From Lysinibacillus alkalisoli (GTDB taxonomy: Bacteria; Bacillota; Bacilli; Bacillales_A; Planococcaceae), in the NCBI RefSeq assembly GCF_014643595.1, contig NZ_BMJT01000006.1, positions 124,001-188,000 on the forward strand: 64,000 nt of DNA. The letters run 5' to 3'. Positions 54,259 through 62,452 of this stretch are shown here, one piece after another. A model generated the notes under the pieces. It was not told the DNA's origin. It saw nothing but the letters and a program-made list of their open reading frames with translations, and made no database searches. Both the position numbers and the translations under genes were made by a program. How positions within the stretch are numbered: position 1 is the stretch's first letter; each line of letters starts with the position of its first letter.

Positions 54259-54612
54259 ATGTATGATATGTTTATGGATAATAATAACGAAAAATGGTTG
54301 AATCAACTAAAAAAAGGAATGTTAGAACTCAGTGTATTACTCATCTTAAAGAAAGGAGATTCTTATGGTTATGAAATTGTAAAAACGATGAATCAATTAG
54401 AGGCGTTTACAATTTCTCAAGCAGCCATCTACCCTGTGTTAAAAAGATTACTCACTGCACAATACATCACCTCTTACTGGGTGGAAGTCGAAAATAATCC
54501 TGCACGCAAATACTATAAAATCACAGAAGAAGGAATCTCACTATTAACACAGAGGATGGTAGATTATGAAAGTCTTTATACTGCTATTCAATTTTTAGAT
54601 AAGGAGTTGTAA
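54259..54612 (+). CDS. PadR family transcriptional regulator
   Basis: 117 residues with the short (subfamily 2) PadR fold: LKKGMLELSVLLILKKGDSY, GYEIVKTMN, QAAIYPVLKRLLTAQYITSY and the wing ENNPARKYYKITEEGISLL. Start uncertain: ATG 54259 (AGG 8 bases upstream), 54268 or 54274 are possible. It is followed 3 bases later by a HAAS-domain gene, the usual PadR/DUF1700-type pair in Firmicutes. Confidence 0.88.
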   Translation: MYDMFMDNNNEKWLNQLKKGMLELSVLLILKKGDSYGYEIVKTMNQLEAFTISQAAIYPVLKRLLTAQYITSYWVEVENNPARKYYKITEEGISLLTQRMVDYESLYTAIQFLDKEL

Positions 54613-54615
54613 GTT

Positions 54616-55215
54616 ATGAATAAAATAGATAACTACTTTCAAGACTTCGAACATTACCTTACCCCGTTACCTAAAACAGAAAAACAGAATATCGTGAATG
54701 AATTAAAAGATCATTTCTTATCAATGATTAACGATGAAATGCAGCAAGGATTAGCAGAAAACGTAGCCATTGAAAAAGTAATCGATGAATTTCCTCCCCC
54801 TAAAGAACATGCTAAACAATACATATCAATGCATACTGAACCGCTATATGATGTACAAGTTGATTTTGGCTTTCGGTACATGCTCGCCTTAGCGATTATG
54901 GGGTTGGCCGAAATGGCTTTACTCTTTGTTAAAGATGAGTTGCACTTTATATTAGCAGCCATTGGTTTTATTATGTTTATCGCAGGCAATAACTTAGTAT
55001 TTCGTAAGTCGCATTGGAATCGAGACAATATTAAACAGCTTTACTGAGGTATTGCTGCTTCATGGATTTTGTTAGCTATGACATTCTTTTTCTTCTTCCG
55101 TAGAAACATTGTTGATCTAACATCCCTATGCTATCTTATTTTTGTTACCTTACTTATCACCATTCAATTTTTCATTTTATATCGTTTACTTAAAACGAAA
55201 AATTATAATATATAA
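54616..55215 (+). pseudogene. HAAS (DUF1700-like) membrane protein interrupted by in-frame TGA
   Basis: AAGGAG lies 9 bases before the ATG. The first 143 codons encode NKIDNYFQDFEHYLTPLPK, then a HAAS-type helical domain (NVAIEKVIDEFPPPKEHAK) and two membrane helices. A TGA at 55045-55047 stops it, yet the same frame continues for 55 sense codons with two further membrane helices (IAASWILLAMTFFFFF; LCYLIFVTLLITIQFFILY) to TAA 55213-55215. So the original protein was about 199 residues. A truncated 143-residue product may still be made. It is cotranscribed with PadR, which often controls such genes. Confidence 0.75.
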
Positions 55216-55235
55216 AAAGCAAGTTTTGACTGTCA

Positions 55236-55342
55236 TCAAAACTCGCTTTCAAGAGTAATAATTCTTTTATGGCGATGAGCTAACGTTAAATCATGAGTCA
55301 CTGTAAGAATCGTAGTATTATACACTTGATTCATCTCAAGAG
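55236..55342 (-). pseudogene. C-terminal remnant of an ABC transporter ATPase
   Basis: Minus-strand frame reading LEMNQVYNTTILTVTHDLTL then AHRHKRIITLESEF and stop. TVTHD is the H-loop and the rest the usual end of MacB/LolD-type ATPases. Nothing upstream in the frame resembles Walker or signature motifs, so only about the last 35 residues are left. The truncated permease at 57130-57456 lies on the same strand 1.8 kb away and may be its former partner. Confidence 0.7.
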
Positions 55343-55530
55343 GAAATGTAATAGAATGCTGTTAGACAAATATATTTTCTCATTACACATGTACTTCCAG
55401 TAAGTTAATTGTTATATTTTCATTACAATTATTTAACATTTGATTTTTTTGTAAAAAACACTTGCTTTTTACTGACAAAAAATAGATTATATAATAATAA
55501 CACCCAAATACAATTTAAGGAGACTAAAAT

Positions 55531-56546
55531 ATGAAAAAAATTTTTTTAACCTCTTTCTTTACTTTATTTATTGCTTTAACTTTAGCCTCAAATACTTCAG
55601 CTCAAGAAATCCCAGAATGGTTTATTGATATTCATCAGGATTCAATAAACAAACAAAATGAAAGTTACACAACAAAAACAATCGAGTCAAAACAATTAAA
55701 AAATCAAGAAGACTCTAATACATATTTATTTTTGCATAACAATGGTGAATCATTAGATCAGTCTAAAATAAATGATTTCATAGATGGAAATGTAAGTCTT
55801 GAAGAAACAGAGGATTTTAATGTTTTAGGCGTTAGTAAATATACAGAAAATAATGTAATACATACAGATTTTGTATTATCTAATTTAGATTCTGAGAAGT
55901 ATGAAGACATTGTTGATTCAGCTTTGGCACAAGCTTATGAAACTTATGATTCCAACACACGGGTTAGTGCACTGAGAGCAACACCAAGAGATCATGTTGA
56001 TTCACATACTTTTAGAATACATGATCGTAACACTTTAGCTGGGATATATACAAGTAATGTTGATTATTTATATAAAGGTGAAAAAGTACTAAATGGTAGA
56101 AATGTTTCAATTTGGGATGTGAAATACTTCAATCAATCCCTAAAAATAGTTATCAAACTAGAGAAATAATCACAAGATTTTCTGTAAAAGATTGGGCAAA
56201 CCAAACATTAAGATCCTATGGTCCATTTTCATCTAGTAGTAATGCATCAGTTACAGTTGGTCTAAGTGGGTTCACACCAAATGTTTCATGGACATTTAAT
56301 TTATATTCCTCATCAGTTAAAGACGACAGTAGTTTAAGTGAAAAATATGCAAGATGGATTTTTAAACTCCCATTAGGTACAAGTACTGCTAAGAATACTT
56401 TTGTCATGAAACCAGGAGCTCGTATTACAAACGCTGTAGGACAAGTGGGCTTCAAATCCACTCACAATATTGACTATTATAAAAATTTAAATAGTCAAAA
56501 AGTCTATAATACTGGTTCCCTTACTAGATATTTAAATGACCGTTAA
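55531..56546 (+). pseudogene. Secreted protein of unknown family, single-base frameshift
   Basis: Good ribosome site (AAGGAG) and a clear signal peptide, KKIFLTSFFTLFIALTLAS, cleaved near SAQE. The first frame ends at 56169. Its last residues switch meaning at an A5 run (56142-56146): with one more A the frame joins the second ORF (to 56546), giving a continuous protein of about 338 residues. The second part contains RFSVKDWANQTLRSYGPFSS and WTFNLYSSS, and no stop. I do not recognise the family. It could be a recent pseudogene, a phase-variable gene or an assembly error. Confidence 0.7.
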
Positions 56547-56560
56547 AGTAAACAAACTCT

Positions 56561-56590
56561 AAAATAGGTAACTTATAAGTCACCTATTTT
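56561..56590 (+). terminator. Hairpin after secreted-protein gene
   Basis: AAAATAGGTA-ACTTATAAGT-CACCTATTTT inverted repeat after the stop at 56546. Confidence 0.65.
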
Positions 56591-56655
56591 AAAATTAATT
56601 GCGAATCAAACAATCCTTTTTCTAAAAGAATTTTTAAAGCCGAGGAGGAAATATC

Positions 56656-56805
56656 GTGTCATATAATGCAATTCTTTTCGCATGTGTCGCAGGTGTATTA
56701 TCATTCATTCTAATGGTTGCAATTAATTCAATAAATCCAATCTTACTAACTAACATATTGTTAGGAGCTATTGTTGGAACATTAATAGACCAAAAAAAAC
56801 GCTAA
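56656..56805 (+). CDS. Small membrane protein, 49 aa, GTG start
   Basis: Short gene with GAGGAGG 8 bases before GTG 56656. The product starts MSYNAILFACVAGVLSFILM and continues with a second hydrophobic stretch (ILLTNILLGAIVGTLID), ending DQKKR. Two helices, basic tail; no family recognised. Codon pattern and ribosome site support it as real. Confidence 0.6.
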   Translation: MSYNAILFACVAGVLSFILMVAINSINPILLTNILLGAIVGTLIDQKKR

Positions 56806-57129
56806 ACTATCAGGCTCGTTTATTGAAGGATCTTCAGTGACTGGAAATATATTAACATAACATTGAAAATGGTTGGTTAAAAGGCAAGAGCATATTGTAA
56901 AGTTGGCAAATTTGATTTCTCGATGAGATACTCTAGAAAAATTTGAAGGTATTATATATATGGCTAATTTGGATAGTAGTATATAATTATATGAACTTAC
57001 CACACTTCATTCAAATTTTTATAATTCGGCAGTAGACCCAAGTGAGCAAAGAATGTAATCCACTTACTTTTTCTGCTTTAGAAAGAAATACTGCTAATAA
57101 CTTTTTTCTATATCATATTTATTATAGAT
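56806..57129. other. AT-rich region with broken reading frames
   Basis: About 320 bases without a supported gene. One plus-strand frame contains pieces such as EKFEGIIYMANLDSS broken by stops, vaguely like IFMANLDPNS in the permease fragment at 57130; it may be a decayed remnant. Confidence 0.35.
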
Positions 57130-57456
57130 TTAGTATCCACCATAAATTATTACCTCTACAAAACCTTCTACATGTAAGGCATAATCATAATTGGCATCTA
57201 GATACTCATATATTTCTCTTGAGTCTTCAAGCTCTATTTGGTTAAAGTCTGTTGTGCTGTTGGGATCTAAATTTGCCATAAAAATATCTTCTTGGTTTAT
57301 CGCTTCTATTTGTTGATAACCTTGATAAGTTGAAATAATCGAACGAGTTGTGGTAAATGTAAGAAAGTGAGCTAACAGAAGTAAAATCATTATTCCTAAA
57401 ACAAAAAGCCATTTCCTTAAAAAGACTTGCGTAATGAAAAATCGAAAAATCCTCAT
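57130..57456 (-). CDS. Truncated ABC-type permease N-terminus
   Basis: 108 residues: short basic start (MRIFRFFITQVFLRKW), one membrane helix (LFVLGIMILLLLAHFLTF) and an extracellular portion (EDIFMANLDPNSTTDFNQIE) that stops at YGGY. This is how FtsX/MacB-like or bacteriocin-associated permeases begin, but the C-terminal helices are missing. The ATG overlaps the TGA of the upstream gene (ATGA). It may be a fragment of a formerly larger gene. Confidence 0.5.
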   Translation of the reverse strand: MRIFRFFITQVFLRKWLFVLGIMILLLLAHFLTFTTTRSIISTYQGYQQIEAINQEDIFMANLDPNSTTDFNQIELEDSREIYEYLDANYDYALHVEGFVEVIIYGGY

Positions 57457-57893
57457 TCTTCTTTCACCTGCCCAACACTGCATATTATGTATATTATGAA
57501 AATACCAAATAAGTAGAGGTTGCTTGTTACTTGTAATTCTAAATAAGAACTTAATAAAAGAGATAATAAAAAACTACATATCAAAATAGTTAGATGATGT
57601 AACACGTATCTCACTTTAATGCGGAACATGCTATCTCCTACAAGGAATCTACAGGATACCTCTGTCTTTTTACGGACTAAAAATTGATAATGAAATAGAA
57701 TTATCATAAAGGTGAGACCAATATTGATAAAAAGTTGAAAATCTAAAAGACTTGCGATAAACGAGGCTAACATAAAAGAATCTTTTAATGCTAAATGGCT
57801 TACATAGATTAATATTAGATTTACACTGAAACAAATAAAGTACATAATAGCTATTTCTAAGACATCTATCCTTCTGAACAACGAATATTTCAT
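57453..57893 (-). CDS. Hypothetical membrane protein, 146 aa
   Basis: Four hydrophobic helices (IAIMYFICFSVNLILIYV; FINIGLTFMIILFHYQFL; LTILICSFLLSLLLS; LYLFGIFIIYIICSV). AAGGAGG lies 6 bases before ATG 57893. It is translationally coupled to the truncated permease, so it is likely part of the same, now damaged, transport unit. Family unknown. Confidence 0.6.
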   Translation of the reverse strand: MKYSLFRRIDVLEIAIMYFICFSVNLILIYVSHLALKDSFMLASFIASLLDFQLFINIGLTFMIILFHYQFLVRKKTEVSCRFLVGDSMFRIKVRYVLHHLTILICSFLLSLLLSSYLELQVTSNLYLFGIFIIYIICSVGQVKEE

Positions 57894-58274
57894 ATGTGCC
57901 TCCTTATGCGAATCCTCACTATTTTCCATTATATGCTTTTAATGAATAGTAATTACATAGATAGACGCCAAAGAAATAAAAGAGTTCATTCATTTTTTAC
58001 TAACTTTCAATTCAAAGAACGACGTTTATCTTAATACTATCTATATGAAGTGTGATAATAATTAGATCACTACATTATTTTTAAACAACTTTATTATTCA
58101 AACATAGTTATTACGTTTTTTTTCCTTTTTTATCTTAAGTTTTTAAATTTGTTTAAAACCTATTTTCAAGTTTATTTGGATTTTATGATAGAATAACACT
58201 CAAATAAAGAGGTAATTAGAGTACTGAGTTACATTGAATATAAGAAAGATAATAAATAATTAATGGACGTAATC
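57894..58274. other. AT-rich intergenic region
   Basis: About 380 bases, very AT-rich, with no supported gene. It must hold the promoter of the membrane-protein pair. Confidence 0.45.
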
Positions 58275-58412
58275 TATACTCTAAAACATTAGTTAGTAAT
58301 GTAATTCAGATTAATTCTTCATCAAATACTGGTGGTAATTGAGTGTCAGCGGATAAACATTTTAATACAGAAAAAAACGTATTCGCTTATCACTCAATAG
58401 AATTGGCAATGG
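58275..58412 (+). pseudogene. Possible remnant of a toxin C-terminus
   Basis: One frame reads GRNLYSKTLVSNVIQINSSS, NTGGN, stop, VSADKHFNTEKNVFAYHSIE, LAMAK, stop. It has no start and one internal TGA. Protein-like composition and the position before a small acidic gene suggest a degraded secreted-toxin tail, but no family is recognised. Confidence 0.3.
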
Positions 58413-58485
58413 CAAAATGATTTTACGAGAGAAGTCCATAGTATTTTTACATAATATAATCTATCTAAAGAATGAGGTTTTAAAA

Positions 58486-58938
58486 TTGAGGAATTTTTAT
58501 TTAAATAGAATAATTAATTTAAATACAGTGGAAGCATATTTTTTGAGAGAGGGATACTTAATTTCACCTGAATATTGTATGATACTGATTGATTATAAAC
58601 GTCCTAGTACGATTGAGGATTTCCCTCATCTGAAAAATATTAATGGTATTCCAGAAGATGAATTCGGGGATGATAATTTTATAAAAGCGGTTGTTGTTTC
58701 CTCGAAGGAAGTTACTCAAGAAACTTATGATCAATTATGCACAGTAGCTGGCGGATTTTTAGAGGATAAAGAAGAATGTCGATGGAGTTTTGTTATTGAA
58801 ATTGATGCCGATTTTAAACAAAAAAATAATTTGAATGATATTTTCTCATTACTTCAAAAAATATTAAAAAAACATCAATATCCTTTAAATATTGAAAATA
58901 TTCCTGAAGAAAAATTCAATTTCTTGTCCCAAGAATAA
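58486..58938 (+). CDS. Hypothetical acidic protein, 150 aa (immunity-like)
   Basis: Start TTG 58486, with GAGG 8 bases upstream; the ATG 58417 lacks a site. The product is acidic and soluble with alternating helix and strand (EAYFLREGYLISPEYCMIL; EDEFGDDNFIKAVVVSSKE; CRWSFVIEIDADFKQKNNL). Size, charge and the broken frame before it recall immunity proteins in polymorphic toxin loci. No family assigned. Confidence 0.5.
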   Translation: MRNFYLNRIINLNTVEAYFLREGYLISPEYCMILIDYKRPSTIEDFPHLKNINGIPEDEFGDDNFIKAVVVSSKEVTQETYDQLCTVAGGFLEDKEECRWSFVIEIDADFKQKNNLNDIFSLLQKILKKHQYPLNIENIPEEKFNFLSQE

Positions 58939-59623
58939 ATGATGTGTTTTGAGATAGTAGCCTTTTCTACACACTCTTATTTCCGTAAATTTTTTAGAAG
59001 AGTTAAATAGTAAGCTTTTTAGATTTGCCTTTGGAAAAAATGCGCGAGCTGCGGAAATGATTTTTTTTCGCAACTGGCGCTTTTTTCTCTCTTCTCTACA
59101 ACACACCCCATTAAAGCCTATTCAAAATGAAAATAGAAACATGACTGTACATAATAAAGTTTTATTAGCTGAATTGGATCAGATTGAAAGTAGAATATGC
59201 AAAAGATCTATAAAAACAGATCTAATTATAATGGTAAAAAATACCTTTTCGTTATTTTCCAATTAAATCAAAGTTAATTTTTGATATACAACAAAATCTG
59301 ATTGGAGCCATTTTTAATTATAAATGCCTTAGTTTTGAAACTGCAAATAAAAATCAGATTAAAAGTAGAGGTAGTGTTCGCTAACTACCTTTCTTCTTTA
59401 TTAGCATTTAAGGAATTGATATGTGCAAATGATGTATATATTGGTCATCTTTTTGCGTCCAGCGATTAGTAAAGGTTTTGCAAGTACCTTTTTATAACTA
59501 ATAATAATTACTTTTATTTGTTAGGATTGTAAAAAAAATTATCAATTTGAAATTTTACTAGATTTTCACTATGATATAAACTAATATTAGTAAGAAATGT
59601 ATAATTAATGGGAGGTTTTATTA
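58939..59623. other. Sparse AT-rich region
   Basis: About 680 bases. A plus-strand frame to 59266 includes RFAFGKNARAAEMIFFRNW but has no ribosome site and overlaps a hairpin (59041-59082). From 59270 to 59590 nothing is seen but AT-rich DNA. Confidence 0.4.
59041..59088 (+). terminator. Terminator-like hairpin
   Basis: GCGCGAGCTGCGGAAA pairs with TTTCGCAACTGGCGC (two mismatches, one bulge), followed by TTTTTTC. It may end the 58486 transcript. Confidence 0.5.
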
Positions 59624-60270
59624 GTGTCTGCTTTAGTAAAGTGTAAAGTATGTAGTAAAGAAATTGCAAAAGGGGTAAAGATCAGAGAAATTGGTTTATG
59701 CAACATAAGATATTAACATTTTTAGGAGCTATTATTATTTTAGTTATTTTAGGTAATGTCGTTGGTGGAGATAAAGTTGATAAAAAGGAAGTTAATTCTA
59801 GTAGTGATAAATCTTTAACTTCTAGCGATAATAAAAACAAAGATGAATCAACAGAGGAATCTTATCAAATTGGTGATACAGTTAATACTAAAAATATGGA
59901 AATTACAGTTTCTAAATTTGAGGAGTTAGAACAAATAGGTGATCCTGATTTCTTAGGTAAAATAGCTCCAGAGGGTGCTACTTTAGTAGCTATTCAATAT
60001 ACCATGAAAAATGTATCAGATGATCCAATTGGTGTGTTTAGTTATCCTTCAATTAATCTAGTAGATGAAAAAGGTACGAAGTATAAGGACGACATTGAAG
60101 CTAGTAGTGCATATGCTACCGAAACAAAAGTTGATAACTCTAAAGTGTTGTCCGATTTGAATCCTGGTATTACTGTTACTGGTGTAGATGTATATGAGGT
60201 CTCAAAAGAAAAATTTAGTGAAGGTGAATGGTATATTAAAATTGGTGATTCAAAAGTAAAGATTAAATAA
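59624..60270 (+). pseudogene. Zinc-ribbon/TM/DUF4352 protein with internal deletion
   Basis: GGGAGG lies 8 bases before GTG 59624. The first frame reads SALVKCKVCSKEIAKGVK, the first half of a zinc ribbon, then stops at 59715. The overlapping frame reads KDQRNWFMQHKILTFLGAII, which is what normally follows the second CxxCG of such ribbons. About 16-17 bases with the second Cys pair thus appear deleted. The remainder (ATG 59698) encodes a membrane helix, a Ser/Lys-rich linker and an intact DUF4352 (telokin-like) domain with GDTVNTKNMEITVSKFEE. The 190-residue product may still be translated. Confidence 0.65.
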
Positions 60271-60298
60271 CAAGCTCTGTTAAATGAATTAATATAAC

Positions 60299-60331
60299 AA
60301 GATACGAGATATTATTCTCGTGTCTTTTTCT
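60299..60331 (+). terminator. Terminator after DUF4352 gene
   Basis: AAGATACGAGA / TCTCGTGTCTT (one GU) followed by TTTCTTTT. Confidence 0.75.
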
Positions 60332-60393
60332 TTTGATTTTTAATTGTAAGGTATGAATTTATGAGTAAAAGTATCTTTTGATAGTTTAGAAAT

Positions 60394-61005
60394 TTAAGTA
60401 GTTTGTTGTTTTGAAACAATGTAAGAATAGATAATAGAAATCACAGCAGTGATACCAATACTCGTTAATACAATAACCTCTAAGGATTGGGGGGAAATAA
60501 ATGCAAATGACAGTATTAATAGACCGGCTAACATTAATAACTTAGCTGCAAAACGATTTGATTTGCGCCAAACACCTTCATCCTTTAATGTCCAAGGGAG
60601 ACGCAATCCATAAGCTAAATTTATTTTGGTCTTTTGCATGAAATTAGCTAATACTATTGTCACCAAACCTACCAAAGCTCCAATAACTACATTGAAATCA
60701 TAGTTAACATTTGTACTGTTTGAAATTATAATCACTTGTAAAATTAGTAGCATTATACTTGAAAAGTTAGTCATGTGTTTAACTGTTTTGTTTGAGTCAG
60801 CTGATTGAGATTTTCTTAGAAATATAAATGTAGAGGTAATCACTATTAATATGAACAATGGCAAAATCCAAATTAATAAATCAGGTTTAATTATGCCATT
60901 AACAATAGTTAAATTTGATGGAATACTTAAATCCAATTTAAATTGAGAAATAATGGCTAATACTATTGAAATAAAGAATATACCTAACGAACTAAATAAC
61001 TTCAT
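60394..61005 (-). CDS. sdpI: SdpI family immunity protein
   Basis: 203 residues with six hydrophobic helices. The SdpI signature AYGLRLPWTLKDEGVWRKSN (with RFAAKLLMLAGLL after it) is clear. SdpI protects B. subtilis from the cannibalism toxin SDP and sequesters SdpR at the membrane. The toxin genes sdpABC are not in the window. It starts 13 bases after sdpR on the same strand, forming the classic sdpRI operon. Confidence 0.88.
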   Translation of the reverse strand: MKLFSSLGIFFISIVLAIISQFKLDLSIPSNLTIVNGIIKPDLLIWILPLFILIVITSTFIFLRKSQSADSNKTVKHMTNFSSIMLLILQVIIISNSTNVNYDFNVVIGALVGLVTIVLANFMQKTKINLAYGLRLPWTLKDEGVWRKSNRFAAKLLMLAGLLILSFAFISPQSLEVIVLTSIGITAVISIIYSYIVSKQQTT

Positions 61006-61018
61006 AATGTAGTCCTCC

Positions 61019-61276
61019 CTATTTTTTAAATTTAAATAACCAAATTAGTAAATTTTGAATAACTGTAGAATTAATTGTGAAGTAAACGTATTGTCCCTTT
61101 TTCTCTGAAATTACAAGATTAGCATTAAGAAGTATGCCTAAATGATGTGAAATACTAGGCTTACTGATTGTAAAATGTTTTGCTATTTCACCAGCATTTA
61201 AAGTTTGTTTTTGTAAGAGCATAAGAATTTCACGGCGCGTTGGATCAGAGAGCGCTTTAAATAAATCATTATTCAA
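61019..61276 (-). CDS. sdpR: ArsR family autorepressor SdpR
   Basis: 85-residue winged helix: LFKALSDPTRREILMLLQKQ, LNAGEIAKHFTISKPSISHH (recognition helix) and the wing SEKKGQYVYFTIN. No metal-binding Cys are present, as in SdpR. AGGAGGTGATAG precedes the ATG (start 61276). A 24-bp palindrome lies just upstream. Paired with SdpI. Confidence 0.88.
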   Translation of the reverse strand: MNNDLFKALSDPTRREILMLLQKQTLNAGEIAKHFTISKPSISHHLGILLNANLVISEKKGQYVYFTINSTVIQNLLIWLFKFKK

Positions 61277-61292
61277 TAACTATCACCTCCTG

Positions 61293-61316
61293 TTAGATAA
61301 TTCGATAATTATCTAA
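61293..61316 (-). promoter_or_regulatory. Likely SdpR operator
   Basis: Perfect inverted repeat TTAGATAATT-CGAT-AATTATCTAA (61293-61316), 16 bases before the sdpR start. Confidence 0.72.
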
Positions 61317-61393
61317 TTAGTAAAGAAAAAATATTTTTATCATTGGATTATTCCCTATAATTAACTATAATACCAAATAAAGAGGTGTTGATT

Positions 61394-62281
61394 ATGTCAG
61401 TGATTCTAGGTGAAGAAATAGTAAATATTAGAAAAATGAAGAAACTTACATAAAAGAAACTCTGCTCAGGGATTTGTTCACAAGGTACGATAAGTTTAAT
61501 TGAAAAAGGGGAAGTTGTTCCTGGAATAGAGATACTTACTGCATTAGCATTACTTTTAAACGTCCCTGTTACTCATTTCATTAATTTGATCCAATCCGAA
61601 ACAATCTATTTAAAGTACGATTTGATTAGTGAAATTGAATCGCTAATGGAAGAGCAAAAATATGAAAAAATCTATAAAATCGCGCAAACAAAAATCAAAA
61701 ATCAAGAGCTTTCAGGATGGTATTTTTATTATTTTAAATGGCTTTATTATTTAAGTGGTTATTATACTAAAAAATATTCCGCAGAGGTTGTATTAAAAGA
61801 AATGAAAACCCTATATACAACTGCCAGCGAATTTGAGTTAAATAAAGATTATCTATCAGATCGTATCGTTAATACTATTGCGATTTTATATGCATTTGAA
61901 AAGGACTACAAAAAAGCGTTATTTTACTTTAATAAAATTGATTTGAAGTTTAAAAACAGAGTAGAAGTTTTTGAGTTTAATAAAATACAGCTACGAATTT
62001 TATATAATAAAGTTAAAACTCTATTTGATATGAGAGAGATTGAACAAACAATTGCTACATGTAATTTAGGTGTAGAGCAGTCAATTAAAACTGAAAATAT
62101 GTCTCTCATTGGAAACTTCTATTATTATTTAGGTAAAGCCCATGAAGAATTCCTATCTTCTAAAGAGGAAATATCACTTTACTATAAACGAGCATTACAT
62201 TTCTTCGAAGTATTAAATAAAGACTTGTATATCGAGATTTTAAAAAATAAACAACAAAAGTATTTAGTTGAGGACTGTTGA
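61394..62281 (+). pseudogene. PlcR-like RRNPP quorum-sensing regulator with in-frame TAA
   Basis: GAGGTG precedes ATG 61394. The N-terminal HTH reads ILGEEIVNIRKMKKLT, then TAA (61451-61453), then KKLCSGICSQGTISLIEKGE and VPGIEILTALALLLNVPV. In PlcR-family proteins the codon at that place is normally Gln, and CAA-to-TAA needs one change. The rest, about 230 residues, is an unbroken TPR domain (SLMEEQKYEKIYKIAQ; SLIGNFYYYLGKAHEE; YYKRALHFFEVLN), closely like B. cereus PlcR. Without readthrough the DNA-binding part is lost. A pheromone-like gene lies on the opposite strand just downstream. Confidence 0.82.
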
Positions 62282-62297
62282 AAAACAGTCCTTTTTA
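62271..62297 (+). terminator. Terminator after PlcR-like gene
   Basis: AGGACTGTT / AACAGTCCT with TTTTT; it overlaps the stop region of the convergent pheromone gene. Confidence 0.75.
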
Positions 62298-62390
62298 ATG
62301 TTCATAAGGCAAAGTAAATAGTGTATCAAATGATCCTCCAATAGTTAAAGACAAACCGAAAATAGCTCCGTAAATTAAAAACTTTTTCAT
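62295..62390 (-). CDS. PapR-like signalling peptide precursor
   Basis: Minus-strand ORF of 31 codons (34 if the ATG at 62399 is used). Basic start MKKFLIYGAIFGLSLTIGG is a short export signal; the tail is FDTLFTLPYEH. PapR of B. cereus has the same layout and its active C-terminal peptides read LPFEF or close variants. AGAAG is 9 bases before ATG 62390. It is next to a PlcR-like gene but on the opposite strand, and has its own promoter with a palindrome. Confidence 0.72.
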   Translation of the reverse strand: MKKFLIYGAIFGLSLTIGGSFDTLFTLPYEH

Positions 62391-62452
62391 TGTTTTCATC
62401 TTCTTTGATATTAAATGGCACTAGTAAAACAATGCCTACCCTTAGTTACTAG

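Noticed and set aside
56782-57003. 73-codon minus-strand ORF
   Set aside because: No ribosome site, no protein-like motif, and it overlaps the end of the better supported 49-codon gene.
58885-59106. 73-codon minus-strand ORF
   Set aside because: Covers a terminator-like hairpin and the end of the gene at 58486; no ribosome site.
59057-59266. 69-codon plus-strand ORF beginning MIFFRNWRFF
   Set aside because: Starts inside a hairpin and has no ribosome site; may be a remnant but cannot be supported as a gene.
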